Shown piece by piece: positions 17,929 through 25,599 of a stretch of DNA of 37,143 nt. The position numbers and the translations under genes were made by a program. The notes under the pieces are model-generated. The model made no database searches and was not told where the DNA came from. It worked only from the letters and a program-made list of their open reading frames with translations. Position 1 is the first letter of the stretch; each line of letters starts with the position of its first letter. Location: contig VEPL01000038.1 in NCBI GenBank assembly GCA_012026885.1, positions 1 to 37,143 of the forward strand, written 5' to 3'. This DNA comes from Betaproteobacteria bacterium (GTDB lineage: Bacteria > Pseudomonadota > Gammaproteobacteria > Burkholderiales > Rhodocyclaceae).

Positions 17929-18939
17929 CTACTCCTCGTTTTGAACGATCGGCGGGACCGGACGCAGTTGCCTGAGAAGCTCCTTGACCTCGTCTTCGGA
18001 AAGTTCGCGGCAGCGCCCGCGCTTGAGCTGCGGCGGCAGCACGAACGGACCATAGCGGACACGGATCAGCCGGCTGACCGTGCAACCCACCGCCTCGAAC
18101 ATCCGGCGCACTTCGCGGTTGCGCCCCTCGAACAAGGTGACGCGGAACCAGCGGTTGGCGCCCTCGCCGCCGGCGTCCTCGAGGCTGGCGAAACTGGCCT
18201 TGCCGTCCTCGAGCTCGACCCCCTCGAGCAATTGCTTTTGCGCCTCCGGAGTCAGCTCGCCGAGCACACGCACGGCGTATTCGCGCACCAGTTGCGAACT
18301 CGGATGCATGAGCTTGTTGGCCAATTCGCCCGAGGTCGTGAACAGCAGCAACCCGGAGGTGTTGAAATCAAGACGGCCAACCGTGATCCAGCGACCGCCG
18401 CGGATACGCGGCAACGCCGCGAACACCGAGGGACGGCCATCCGGGTCGTCACGCGAGACGATCTCGCCTTCCGGCTTGTGGTACATCAGCACGCGCGGCG
18501 CACGGGAATTGCCGGTAAAGCGGATGTTGATCAGGCGCCCGCCGATCTTGACCTTGTCGGTCGGCACCACCGACTGGCCGGTCTTCGCCGGCTCGCCGTT
18601 GACCGTGACCTTGCCGGCGGCGATCCATTCCTCCATCTCGCGCCGGGAGCCGACGCCGGCCTGGGCCAGCACCTTGTGCAGGCGCTCCGGCTTGGCCTCG
18701 GCCACCGGTTTGCCATTACGGGCAATCTGGCCGCGGTTGGCGCGCCCGGTCGCCGGCGGGCCGGGACGCCGGCGCGGAGCCGGTTTGGCCGGCCGCTCGC
18801 CGGCCTCCCCGCGCTCGTCGGACGGACGCGGCGGGCGGGCTGCACGGGCGGGCCTGTCACGGTCGACCGGCGCATCCGCGACTTTTCCGGCGGCGGTCTT
18901 GCCCTGGGTCGGGCGGAATGGCGTGCGCTTAGGTTTCAT
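17929..18939 (-). CDS. rluB: 23S rRNA pseudouridine(2605) synthase RluB
   Basis: A 336-residue enzyme of the RsuA/RluB family that modifies 23S rRNA U2605. Seen: a low-complexity, Arg/Pro/Ala-rich N-terminal tail (about 1-85), an S4 domain ([21 protein letters not shown]), the catalytic [14 protein letters not shown] with the nucleophilic aspartate, and [26 protein letters not shown]. It overlaps scpB by 11 bases, the usual scpA-scpB-rluB arrangement. Confidence 0.94.
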   Translation of the reverse strand: MKPKRTPFRPTQGKTAAGKVADAPVDRDRPARAARPPRPSDERGEAGERPAKPAPRRRPGPPATGRANRGQIARNGKPVAEAKPERLHKVLAQAGVGSRREMEEWIAAGKVTVNGEPAKTGQSVVPTDKVKIGGRLINIRFTGNSRAPRVLMYHKPEGEIVSRDDPDGRPSVFAALPRIRGGRWITVGRLDFNTSGLLLFTTSGELANKLMHPSSQLVREYAVRVLGELTPEAQKQLLEGVELEDGKASFASLEDAGGEGANRWFRVTLFEGRNREVRRMFEAVGCTVSRLIRVRYGPFVLPPQLKRGRCRELSEDEVKELLRQLRPVPPIVQNEE

Positions 18940-19471
18940 TGCTCAACTCCAGTGATTCGGTCATCTGCTCGAGCGGCGGCAGTTCGCTGACGGCGCGCAG
19001 CCCGAGGTCATCGAGGAATTTGCGCGTGGTGGCGAACAGCGCCGGCCGCCCCGGTGTCTCGCGATGGCCGACGACGTCGATCCAGCCGCGCTCCTCGAGC
19101 GTCTTGATGACATTGCTATTGACGGTGACGCCGCGGATCTCCTCGATGTCGCCGCGGGTGACCGGCTGCCGGTAGGCGATGATGGCGAGCGTCTCGAGAA
19201 CTGCCCGCGAGTAGCGCGGCGGTTTTTCCGGGTTGAGCCGCTCCAGGTAAGGGAGATATTCGGCGCGCGTGCGGAAGCGCCAGCCCGAGGCGAGCTGGAC
19301 CAGCTCGACGGCGCGGTCGCCCCACTCCTCGCGCAATTCGTCGAGCAGCTTGCGAATGGTTTCGGTCGACAGCGTGTCGTCGAACATCGCCCTCAAGTCG
19401 GCCGGCGCCATCGGCTCGCGCGCGGCAAGCAGCGCCGCCTCAAGCGTCCGCTTGACCTGGCTCGGTTCCAC
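18929..19471 (-). CDS. scpB: segregation and condensation protein B
   Basis: A 180-residue winged-helix partner of the SMC-ScpA complex. Seen: [24 protein letters not shown] and [18 protein letters not shown]. It overlaps scpA by 32 bases and rluB by 11, so translation is likely coupled. SMC itself is not in the window. Confidence 0.95.
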   Translation of the reverse strand: MEPSQVKRTLEAALLAAREPMAPADLRAMFDDTLSTETIRKLLDELREEWGDRAVELVQLASGWRFRTRAEYLPYLERLNPEKPPRYSRAVLETLAIIAYRQPVTRGDIEEIRGVTVNSNVIKTLEERGWIDVVGHRETPGRPALFATTRKFLDDLGLRAVSELPPLEQMTESLELSNET

Positions 19472-20285
19472 CTTGGTTCACCCTCAGATAGATCGGCGCA
19501 AAGGCCTCGGTTTGAGTGATCTCGACCAGCTTTTCGCGGGCCAGCTCGAGCATGGCGAGAAAATGGACGACCAGCCCGGGTACGCCCATGGCCGCATCGA
19601 ACAGGCTTTCGAGGCGGATAAAGCCGCCGCGTGCCTGCAGTTCGCGCAGGATGATGCCCATGTGCTCGCGCACCGACAGTTCCTCGCGCCCGATCTTGTG
19701 GTGGCGCTTGAGCGCCGCCTGCCGCACGACGGCCATCCAGGCCTCCTTGATTTCGTCGATCGAGACCTCGGGCAGGCGCACGAGCAAGGATTTCTCGACC
19801 AGCGTCTCGACCCAGAAGAATTCGCGCTCGGCCTGCGGCAACTCGTTGAGGCGCTGGCCGGCCAGCTTCATCTGCTCGTATTCCATCAGCCGGCGCACCA
19901 GTTCGGCGCGCGGATCGGCCGCCTCGTCGCCCTCGCCGTGCTTGGGCCGCGGCAGCAGCATGCGCGACTTGATCTCGATCAGCATCGCCGCCATGACGAG
20001 GTACTCGGCTGCCAGTTCGAGGTTGCTGGCACGCATCGACTCGACGTAATCGAGGTACTGGCGGGTCAGCGGTGCCATCGGGATGTCGAGGATATCGACG
20101 TTGGCCTTGCGGATCAGGTAAAGCAGCAGGTCGAGCGGACCTTCGAAGGCGTCGAGCATGATCTCGAGCGCATCGGGCGGGATGTAGAGATCCTGCGGCA
20201 GCGCCTCGAGCGGCTCGCCGTAGATGCGGGCGACCGGCTCGAAAATCGCCGTTTCCGGCGGGTCGACCGCGACAAGCTCCATCAT
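19440..20285 (-). CDS. scpA: segregation and condensation protein A (kleisin)
   Basis: A 281-residue kleisin that bridges the SMC heads. Seen: [34 protein letters not shown] in the N-terminal SMC-binding region and [21 protein letters not shown]. The C-terminal winged helix is present. It lies 25 bases after trpS and overlaps scpB by 32 bases. Confidence 0.95.
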   Translation of the reverse strand: MMELVAVDPPETAIFEPVARIYGEPLEALPQDLYIPPDALEIMLDAFEGPLDLLLYLIRKANVDILDIPMAPLTRQYLDYVESMRASNLELAAEYLVMAAMLIEIKSRMLLPRPKHGEGDEAADPRAELVRRLMEYEQMKLAGQRLNELPQAEREFFWVETLVEKSLLVRLPEVSIDEIKEAWMAVVRQAALKRHHKIGREELSVREHMGIILRELQARGGFIRLESLFDAAMGVPGLVVHFLAMLELAREKLVEITQTEAFAPIYLRVNQGGTEPGQADA

Positions 20286-20310
20286 CGCCCCGGAGACCGG
20301 CTGGCGCCGG

Positions 20311-21513
20311 TCAGTGGTACTCCAGACCCATGGACTCGCGCACGTCGCGCATGGTCTCGCGGGCCAGTTCGCGCGCTTTCTCGCAGCCGTCGGCGATGAT
20401 GTTCTTCACCAGGACGGGATCGTCGAGATAGGCCTGGGCGCGCTCGCGCATCGGCGCCTGCTCCTTGAGAATGCCCTCGATGACCGGCTGCTTGCAGTCG
20501 AGGCAGCCGATCCCGGCAGTACGACAGCCCTCCTGGACCCACATCTTGCAGGCCGTGTCGCTGTAGACCTGGTGCAGTTGCCAGACCGGGCACTTGGCCG
20601 GATCGCCCGGATCGGTACGGCGCACGCGCGCCGGGTCGGTGGGCATGCTGCGCACCTTCTTGGTCACCGATTCGGCGGACTCGCGCAGCGTGATCGTGTT
20701 GCTGTACGACTTGGACATTTTCTGGCCGTCGAGGCCGGGCATCTTCGAGGCCTCGGTGAGCAGCGCACCGGGTTCGGCGAGGATCATCTTGCCGGTCCCC
20801 TCGAGGTAGCCGAACAGGCGCTCGCGATCGGCCACCGACAGGTGCTGGACCTCGTCGAGCACCGCGTGCGCCCGCTCGATCGCCGCCTTGTCGCCTTCCT
20901 GCTGGAAGCGGGTGCGCAGCTCCTCATAGAGGCGCGCCTTCTTGCTGCCCAGCTTCTTGACCGCCTCGCGCGCCTTGTCCTCGAAGCCGGGCTCACGGCC
21001 GTAAAGGTGGTTGAAGCGGCGGGCGATCTCGCGCGAAAACTCGATGTGGGGAACCTGGTCTTCGCCGACCGGCACCTTGTCGGCGCGGTAGATCAGGATG
21101 TCGGCCGCCTGCAGCAGCGGATAGCCGAGAAAACCGTAGGTCGACAGGTCTTTGTTCTCGAGCTTTTCCTGCTGGTCCTTGTAGGTCGGCACGCGCTCGA
21201 GCCAGCCGAGCGGCGTCATCATCGACAGGAGCAGATGCAGTTCGGCATGTTCCGGCACCTTCGACTGGATGAACAGCGTCGCCTGGTTGGGGTCGACGCC
21301 GGCGGCCAGCCAGTCGATGACCATGTCCCAGGTCGCCTTCTCGATGCCCTGCGGATCGTCATACTGGGTAGTCAGCGCATGCCAGTCGGCGACGAAGAAC
21401 AGGCAGGGATACTCGTGCTGCAGGCGCACCCAGTTCTGGAGGACGCCGTGGTAGTGGCCGAGATGAAGTGCGCCGGTGGGGCGCATGCCGGAAAGAACAC
21501 GTTCTGCGTACAT
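20311..21513 (-). CDS. trpS: tryptophanyl-tRNA synthetase, cysteine-cluster type
   Basis: A 400-residue class I synthetase that charges tRNA-Trp. Seen: the HIGH motif as LHLGHYHG, the KMSKS motif (QKMSKSYSN), and a cysteine cluster C308-x21-C330-x6-C337-x2-C340. That spacing is very near the one known for the [4Fe-4S] TrpRS of Thermotoga, so this copy may carry an Fe-S cluster that aids anticodon recognition. ATG at 21513 is used; a TTG nine bases upstream is also possible. The M50 protease gene ends within a few bases of this start. Confidence 0.95.
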   Translation of the reverse strand: MYAERVLSGMRPTGALHLGHYHGVLQNWVRLQHEYPCLFFVADWHALTTQYDDPQGIEKATWDMVIDWLAAGVDPNQATLFIQSKVPEHAELHLLLSMMTPLGWLERVPTYKDQQEKLENKDLSTYGFLGYPLLQAADILIYRADKVPVGEDQVPHIEFSREIARRFNHLYGREPGFEDKAREAVKKLGSKKARLYEELRTRFQQEGDKAAIERAHAVLDEVQHLSVADRERLFGYLEGTGKMILAEPGALLTEASKMPGLDGQKMSKSYSNTITLRESAESVTKKVRSMPTDPARVRRTDPGDPAKCPVWQLHQVYSDTACKMWVQEGCRTAGIGCLDCKQPVIEGILKEQAPMRERAQAYLDDPVLVKNIIADGCEKARELARETMRDVRESMGLEYH

Positions 21514-21518
21514 GACGA

Positions 21519-22175
21519 TCAATAGAGTCCGAAAATCAATTCGATGGCGCGCGCCGCGAAGGCGACCAGCGGTGCCAGGATGTCGCCGAGGATACCGGTG
21601 AACAACAGGACCAGCAAAATCGGGAAGCCCCAGCGCTCAAGCTTCGCGAACTGCCAGGCCAGCCGGTGCGGCAGCAGGCTGACGGCGATGCGGCCGCCGT
21701 CCAGCGGGGGCAGCGGCAACAGGTTGAGCACCATGAGGACGCAATTGACGATGATGCCCAACTCGGCCATGCGCGCCAGCGGCAGGCTGAAATACTGGGG
21801 AAGCAGCCAGGACAGCTTGAACATCAATGCCCAGAAGAAGGCCATGACGAGGTTGGCTCCGGGCCCGGCGGCGGCGACCCAGAACATGTCGCGCTTGGGG
21901 TTGCGCAGGCGTCCGAAATCGACCGGCACCGGCTTGGCGTAGCCGAACAGGAAATTGCCGCCCGAAAACAGCAGGATGACGGCCGGAATCAGAACGGTCC
22001 CGACCGGGTCGATGTGCTTGAGCGGATTGATGGTGATGCGCCCGAGCTGCCAGGCCGTCGGGTCGCCGAAATGGCGGGCCGCATAACCGTGCGCCGCCTC
22101 ATGCAACGTGATCGCGAAAATGACCGGGAGCGCCGCAACGGCGATCGTCTGGATCAGGGCGTTGATGTCGGCCAT
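21519..22175 (-). CDS. site-2 protease family (M50) membrane protein
   Basis: A 218-residue polytopic inner-membrane metalloprotease of the short, PDZ-less S2P group. Seen: the zinc site HEAAH (H25, E26, H29) in the first helix and the second metal motif NLLPLPPLDGGR near residue 160; four to six hydrophobic segments. Substrate unknown. The ATG at 22175 is four bases after the yciO stop; a longer start at 22202 would overlap yciO. The yciO-M50-trpS-scpA-scpB order is common in related bacteria. Confidence 0.88.
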   Translation of the reverse strand: MADINALIQTIAVAALPVIFAITLHEAAHGYAARHFGDPTAWQLGRITINPLKHIDPVGTVLIPAVILLFSGGNFLFGYAKPVPVDFGRLRNPKRDMFWVAAAGPGANLVMAFFWALMFKLSWLLPQYFSLPLARMAELGIIVNCVLMVLNLLPLPPLDGGRIAVSLLPHRLAWQFAKLERWGFPILLVLLFTGILGDILAPLVAFAARAIELIFGLY

Positions 22176-22179
22176 CGCT

Positions 22180-22806
22180 TCAGTCCAGCCCGAATGGCGC
22201 AAGCGGGCCGCGCCCGGCGCGGATCAGTTCAGGCGCGGCACCGGTAAGGTCAATGACCGTCGTCGGCTCGGTGCCGCAGGAACCGGCATCGAGGATCCAG
22301 TCCACCTGGTCGCCGAGCCGGTCCTGGATTTCCCAGCCCTCGGTCAATGGCGCCTCGTCGCCCGGCAGCTGCAGCGTCGTCGTCAGGAGCGGCTCGTCGA
22401 GTTCCTCGAGCAGCGCCAGGGCCACCGGGTGGTCGGGGACGCGCAGGCCGATGGTCTTGCGCTTGGGGTGCAGCACGCGGCGCGGCAGTTCCTTCGTCCC
22501 CTCGAGGATGAAGGTATAGCTGCCCGGCGTCGTCGCCTTGAGCAAACGGTACTGCGCATTGTCGACCCGGGCATATTGCGCGATCTCGGAAAGGTCGCGG
22601 ACCATCAGCGTCAGGTGGTGGCGGTCATCGATCTGGCGGATCTGGCGGATGCGGTCCATCGCCTCCTTGTCGCCGAGATGGCAGCCGAGCGCATAGCAGG
22701 AATCGGTCGGCAGAGCGACCAGCGCCCCGTCGCGCACGAAGGCGGCCGCCTGGACAAGCAGGCGGTGCTGCGGCGACTCGGGATGAATGGTGACGATGCG
22801 GCCCAT
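22180..22806 (-). CDS. yciO: YciO-type Sua5/YrdC-family protein
   Basis: A 208-residue YrdC-fold protein. The family makes threonylcarbamoyl-AMP for the t6A modification of tRNA; the YciO branch is a paralogue whose role is less certain. Seen: LVALPTDSCYALGC, MVRDLSEIAQYARV and KRKTIGLRVPDHP. The length matches E. coli YciO (206). It lies three bases after the RNase AM gene. Confidence 0.88.
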   Translation of the reverse strand: MGRIVTIHPESPQHRLLVQAAAFVRDGALVALPTDSCYALGCHLGDKEAMDRIRQIRQIDDRHHLTLMVRDLSEIAQYARVDNAQYRLLKATTPGSYTFILEGTKELPRRVLHPKRKTIGLRVPDHPVALALLEELDEPLLTTTLQLPGDEAPLTEGWEIQDRLGDQVDWILDAGSCGTEPTTVIDLTGAAPELIRAGRGPLAPFGLD

Positions 22807-22809
22807 GCC

Positions 22810-23649
22810 TCAGCGCACCAGCCGCCAGACGGGCTTGAGGTCTTGCGGCAACTGCGGTAACCGCCCGAGGTCGACATAGCTCTCGTCCGGCCCGTGGAAA
22901 TCGGAGCCGCGCGAGGCGTGGAAGGCATAGTGCCGGGCCAGGCGGGCAAAATGCAGCACATGGTCGGGCGAATGGCTGCCGCAGGTCACCTCGATGCCCT
23001 GCCCGCCGATATCCTTGAATTCATCGAGGAAATGCCGCATCTCGGCGCCCGACATCTTGTAGCGGCCGGGATGCGCGACCACGGCGACTCCGCCGCCGGC
23101 AGTGATCCAGGTCACCGCTTCCTCTAGCGTGGCCCAGCGATGGTCCACGTAGCCGGGCTTGCCCGGGGTCAGGTAATGCTGGAAAACGCCCGGCACGTCG
23201 GCGGCGATGCCGATCGAGACGAGATAGCGGGCGAAGTGGGCGCGCGAAATCAGGTCCGGGTTGCCGGCGAAGCGCTGCGCACCCTCGAAGACACCGGGAA
23301 TGCCGATGGCGGCGAACGCGTCACCCATGCGGCGGGCGCGATCGACCCGCCCGCGGCGCAAATCGTCGAGGCCGCCGGACAGCAGCGGATGAGCCGGATC
23401 GAAGCCGAGGCCGACGATATGGATAGGCTTGCCTTGCCACTCGATGGAAATCTCGACCCCGGTGACGAAATTCATGCCGGCGTCCGCCGCCGCTTCGCGC
23501 GCTTCGCCCAGGCCGCCCAACGTGTCGTGGTCGGTCAGTGCCCAGAAGTCGACCCCGTTAGCCGCCGCCCGCCGGCCGACGACAGCCGGGGCGAGAAGAC
23601 CGTCGGAAACGACGGAATGGCAATGGAAATCGAAATTGGCGGGGTTCAC
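22810..23649 (-). CDS. rnm: PHP-domain 5'-3' exonuclease / 3',5'-bisphosphate phosphatase (RNase AM)
   Basis: A 279-residue PHP-family metallo-hydrolase of the YciV/TrpH type. Seen: the metal motifs DFHCHSVVSDG, LTDHDTLGG, GVEIS, VVAHPGRYK and GSDFHG. The enzyme trims 5' ends of small rRNAs and hydrolyses nucleotide 3',5'-bisphosphates. The start is GTG at 23649 with no clear ribosome site. First gene of the minus-strand cluster that runs to rluB. Confidence 0.9.
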   Translation of the reverse strand: MNPANFDFHCHSVVSDGLLAPAVVGRRAAANGVDFWALTDHDTLGGLGEAREAAADAGMNFVTGVEISIEWQGKPIHIVGLGFDPAHPLLSGGLDDLRRGRVDRARRMGDAFAAIGIPGVFEGAQRFAGNPDLISRAHFARYLVSIGIAADVPGVFQHYLTPGKPGYVDHRWATLEEAVTWITAGGGVAVVAHPGRYKMSGAEMRHFLDEFKDIGGQGIEVTCGSHSPDHVLHFARLARHYAFHASRGSDFHGPDESYVDLGRLPQLPQDLKPVWRLVR

Positions 23650-23724
23650 GGCGCTTGGACAGCGAAAACGACGAGTTTATCACGAAGGTCATTTTCTCCC
23701 GGACGCCTTGTGCGGCGCGGCAAG

Positions 23725-23753
23725 TTGCCGAGCCGGAGCCGTCCGGCTATAGT
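23725..23753 (+). promoter_or_regulatory. promoter of the gcv operon
   Basis: TTGCCG (23725-23730), a 17-base spacer and TATAGT (23748-23753). The transcript would start near 23760, exactly at the 5' edge of the first glycine aptamer. Confidence 0.65.
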
Positions 23754-23760
23754 GACCGCG

Positions 23761-23934
23761 TTCCACGGGAGAGCGCAGCGCAGGCTGCCGCCGAAGGCGC
23801 AAGACCACCCGAAAACGCTCAGGCAAAAGGACCGTGGAATCAGCAGCTTGAACGCTGAAACTCTGGAGAGAGGTGAAGACTGTCGCGGTCGACACCCACC
23901 GATGGGGCAAATCTCTCAGGTATCGAGGACAGAG
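23761..23934 (+). ncRNA. tandem glycine riboswitch (two aptamers)
   Basis: Aptamer 1 is closed by an 8-bp stem (23761-23768 with 23832-23839) and holds GCCGAAGGCGCAA and CGCTCAGGCAAAAGGAC. Aptamer 2 is closed by CTCTG/CAGAG (23861-23865, 23930-23934) and holds ACCGATGGGGCAA and TCTCAGG. These are the conserved cores of glycine aptamers. The short linker and pair arrangement are the classic gcvT layout, where glycine turns expression on. The intergenic region 23650-24020 (371 bases) is fully accounted for by promoter, riboswitch, terminator and leader. Confidence 0.95.
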
Positions 23935-23976
23935 GGGTGAAACACGAGGCCGTGTGCTTCTTGTTTCACCCCTTTT
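23934..23976 (+). terminator. riboswitch-controlled terminator before gcvT
   Basis: GGGGTGAAAC (23934-23943) pairs perfectly with GTTTCACCCC (23963-23972), followed by TTTT. Its 5' arm begins at the last base of aptamer 2's closing stem. It is the expected expression platform for the glycine riboswitch. Confidence 0.85.
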
Positions 23977-24020
23977 CCGTTCCCAGAACTGACGTTACAT
24001 AACGTTTGCAAAGGATTGAT

Positions 24021-25112
24021 ATGCTGAGAAAAACGGTACTCAACGAAATGCATCGCGGGCTCGGCGCCCGGATGGTCGATTTCGGCGGCTGGGAGATGCC
24101 GGTCAACTACGGTTCGCAGATCGAGGAACATCACGCCGTCCGCCGCGACGCCGGCATGTTCGACGTCTCGCACATGTGCCCGGTCGACCTCACCGGCCCG
24201 GACTGCCGCCCCTTCCTCTCCCGCCTCGTCGCCAACGACGTCGCCAAGCTGACCGTTTCCGGCAAGGCGCTCTACTCGGCCATGCTCAACGAGGCCGGCG
24301 GGGTCATCGACGACCTGATCATCTACTTCCTGACCGACACGCGTTTCCGCGTCGTGGTCAATGCCGGCACCGCCGAGAAGGACCTGCTCTGGATGCGTGC
24401 CAAAGGAGCCGAGTGGAAGATGGACGTGAGGATCACCCAGCGCCGCGATGGCGACAACGCGCTCGGCATGATCGCCGTCCAGGGCCCGAACGCCCGCGCC
24501 CGGGTCTGGCAGGTGCTGCCGCAGGCCAAGGCGGCGACCGCTGACCTGAAGCCCTTTTTCGCTGCCGAAGTCGACCAGTACTTCATCGCCAGCACCGGCT
24601 ACACGGGCGAAGACGGCTTTGAAATCATGATACCGGCCGCGGAAGCTCAGGCAATCTGGCAGAAGCTGAAGGATGCCGGTGTCGCCCCCTGCGGCCTCGG
24701 CGCCCGCGATACCCTGCGCCTCGAAGCCGGCATGAACCTTTACGGCCAGGACATGGACGAGACGGTCTCCCCGCTCGACGCCGGCCTCGCCTGGACGGTC
24801 GCCCTGAAGGACAGTCGCGAATTCGTCGGCAAATCGGCGTTGACCGCAGCCGGCCAGCAAAAGCAGTTCCTCGGCTTGGTCCTTCTCGACAAGGGCGTGC
24901 TGCGTGGACACCAGACTGTCATTACAAATCATGGCAATGGCGAAATAACTTCAGGAAGTTTCTCACCGACGCTGCAGCAGTCCATCGCCCTCACCCGCCT
25001 GCCGCTCGGCGTGCAGATCGGCGACGAAGTCGAGGTCGACATCCGGGGCAAGCTGCTCAAGGCCAAGGTCACCAAGCCCGTGTTCGCCCGCAACGGCAAG
25101 GCAGTCCAATAA
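24021..25112 (+). CDS. gcvT: glycine cleavage system T protein (aminomethyltransferase)
   Basis: A 363-residue protein that moves the methylene group from the aminomethyl-lipoyl H-protein to tetrahydrofolate and releases ammonia. Seen: [31 protein letters not shown] with the conserved catalytic aspartate, and [11 protein letters not shown]. The ATG at 24021 is preferred (AAGGA five bases upstream) over a TTG at 24006. Controlled by the upstream glycine riboswitch; first gene of gcvT-gcvH-gcvP. Confidence 0.97.
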   Translation: MLRKTVLNEMHRGLGARMVDFGGWEMPVNYGSQIEEHHAVRRDAGMFDVSHMCPVDLTGPDCRPFLSRLVANDVAKLTVSGKALYSAMLNEAGGVIDDLIIYFLTDTRFRVVVNAGTAEKDLLWMRAKGAEWKMDVRITQRRDGDNALGMIAVQGPNARARVWQVLPQAKAATADLKPFFAAEVDQYFIASTGYTGEDGFEIMIPAAEAQAIWQKLKDAGVAPCGLGARDTLRLEAGMNLYGQDMDETVSPLDAGLAWTVALKDSREFVGKSALTAAGQQKQFLGLVLLDKGVLRGHQTVITNHGNGEITSGSFSPTLQQSIALTRLPLGVQIGDEVEVDIRGKLLKAKVTKPVFARNGKAVQ

Positions 25113-25138
25113 ACCCACAACCCATCCAGGAGAAAACC

Positions 25139-25525
25139 ATGTCCAACGTCCCCGCCAACTTGAAGTACGCCGCCTCCCACGAGTGGGTTCTCGTCAATGC
25201 TGACGGCAGCGTCACCATCGGCATCACCGACCACGCGCAGGAGGCGCTGGGCGACCTCGTCTTCATCGAACTGCCGGAAACCGGCGCCCATTACGAGAAG
25301 GACAAGGAGATCGCCGTCGTCGAGTCGGTCAAGGCCGCCGCCGACGTCTACGCCCCGATCGCCGGCACGGTCACGGAAGTCAATCAGGACGCCGCCGATG
25401 CCCCGGAATCGGTCAACGCCGATGCCTATGCCGCCTGGCTGTTCAAGATGACGCCGGACAACCTGGCCGATGTCGATGCCCTGCTCGATGCCGCCGGCTA
25501 CCAGGCCGTCGCCGACGCCGGCTGA
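25139..25525 (+). CDS. gcvH: glycine cleavage system H protein
   Basis: A 128-residue lipoyl carrier that shuttles the aminomethyl group between P, T and L proteins. Seen: YAASHEWV near the N-terminus and the lipoylation lysine K65 in [18 protein letters not shown] precedes the ATG. It lies 26 bases after gcvT. Confidence 0.98.
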   Translation: MSNVPANLKYAASHEWVLVNADGSVTIGITDHAQEALGDLVFIELPETGAHYEKDKEIAVVESVKAAADVYAPIAGTVTEVNQDAADAPESVNADAYAAWLFKMTPDNLADVDALLDAAGYQAVADAG

Positions 25526-25536
25526 TTTTTGCCCGT

Positions 25537-25564
25537 TCCGGCCGGTCGACCGCAACCGGCCGGA
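25537..25564 (+). other. intercistronic hairpin between gcvH and gcvP
   Basis: A perfect 10-bp stem (25537-25546 with 25555-25564) with an 8-base loop, followed by TTT. It may stop part of the transcripts or protect the gcvTH 3' end, giving more H than P protein. Confidence 0.6.
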
Positions 25565-25599
25565 TTTCCTGCCCGCACACTCCCGCCCACGGATTCCGC

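Noticed and set aside
23992..24005. Small ACGTT/AACGT stem before gcvT as a regulatory hairpin
   Set aside because: Only five base pairs with A/T ends; the riboswitch terminator already explains control.
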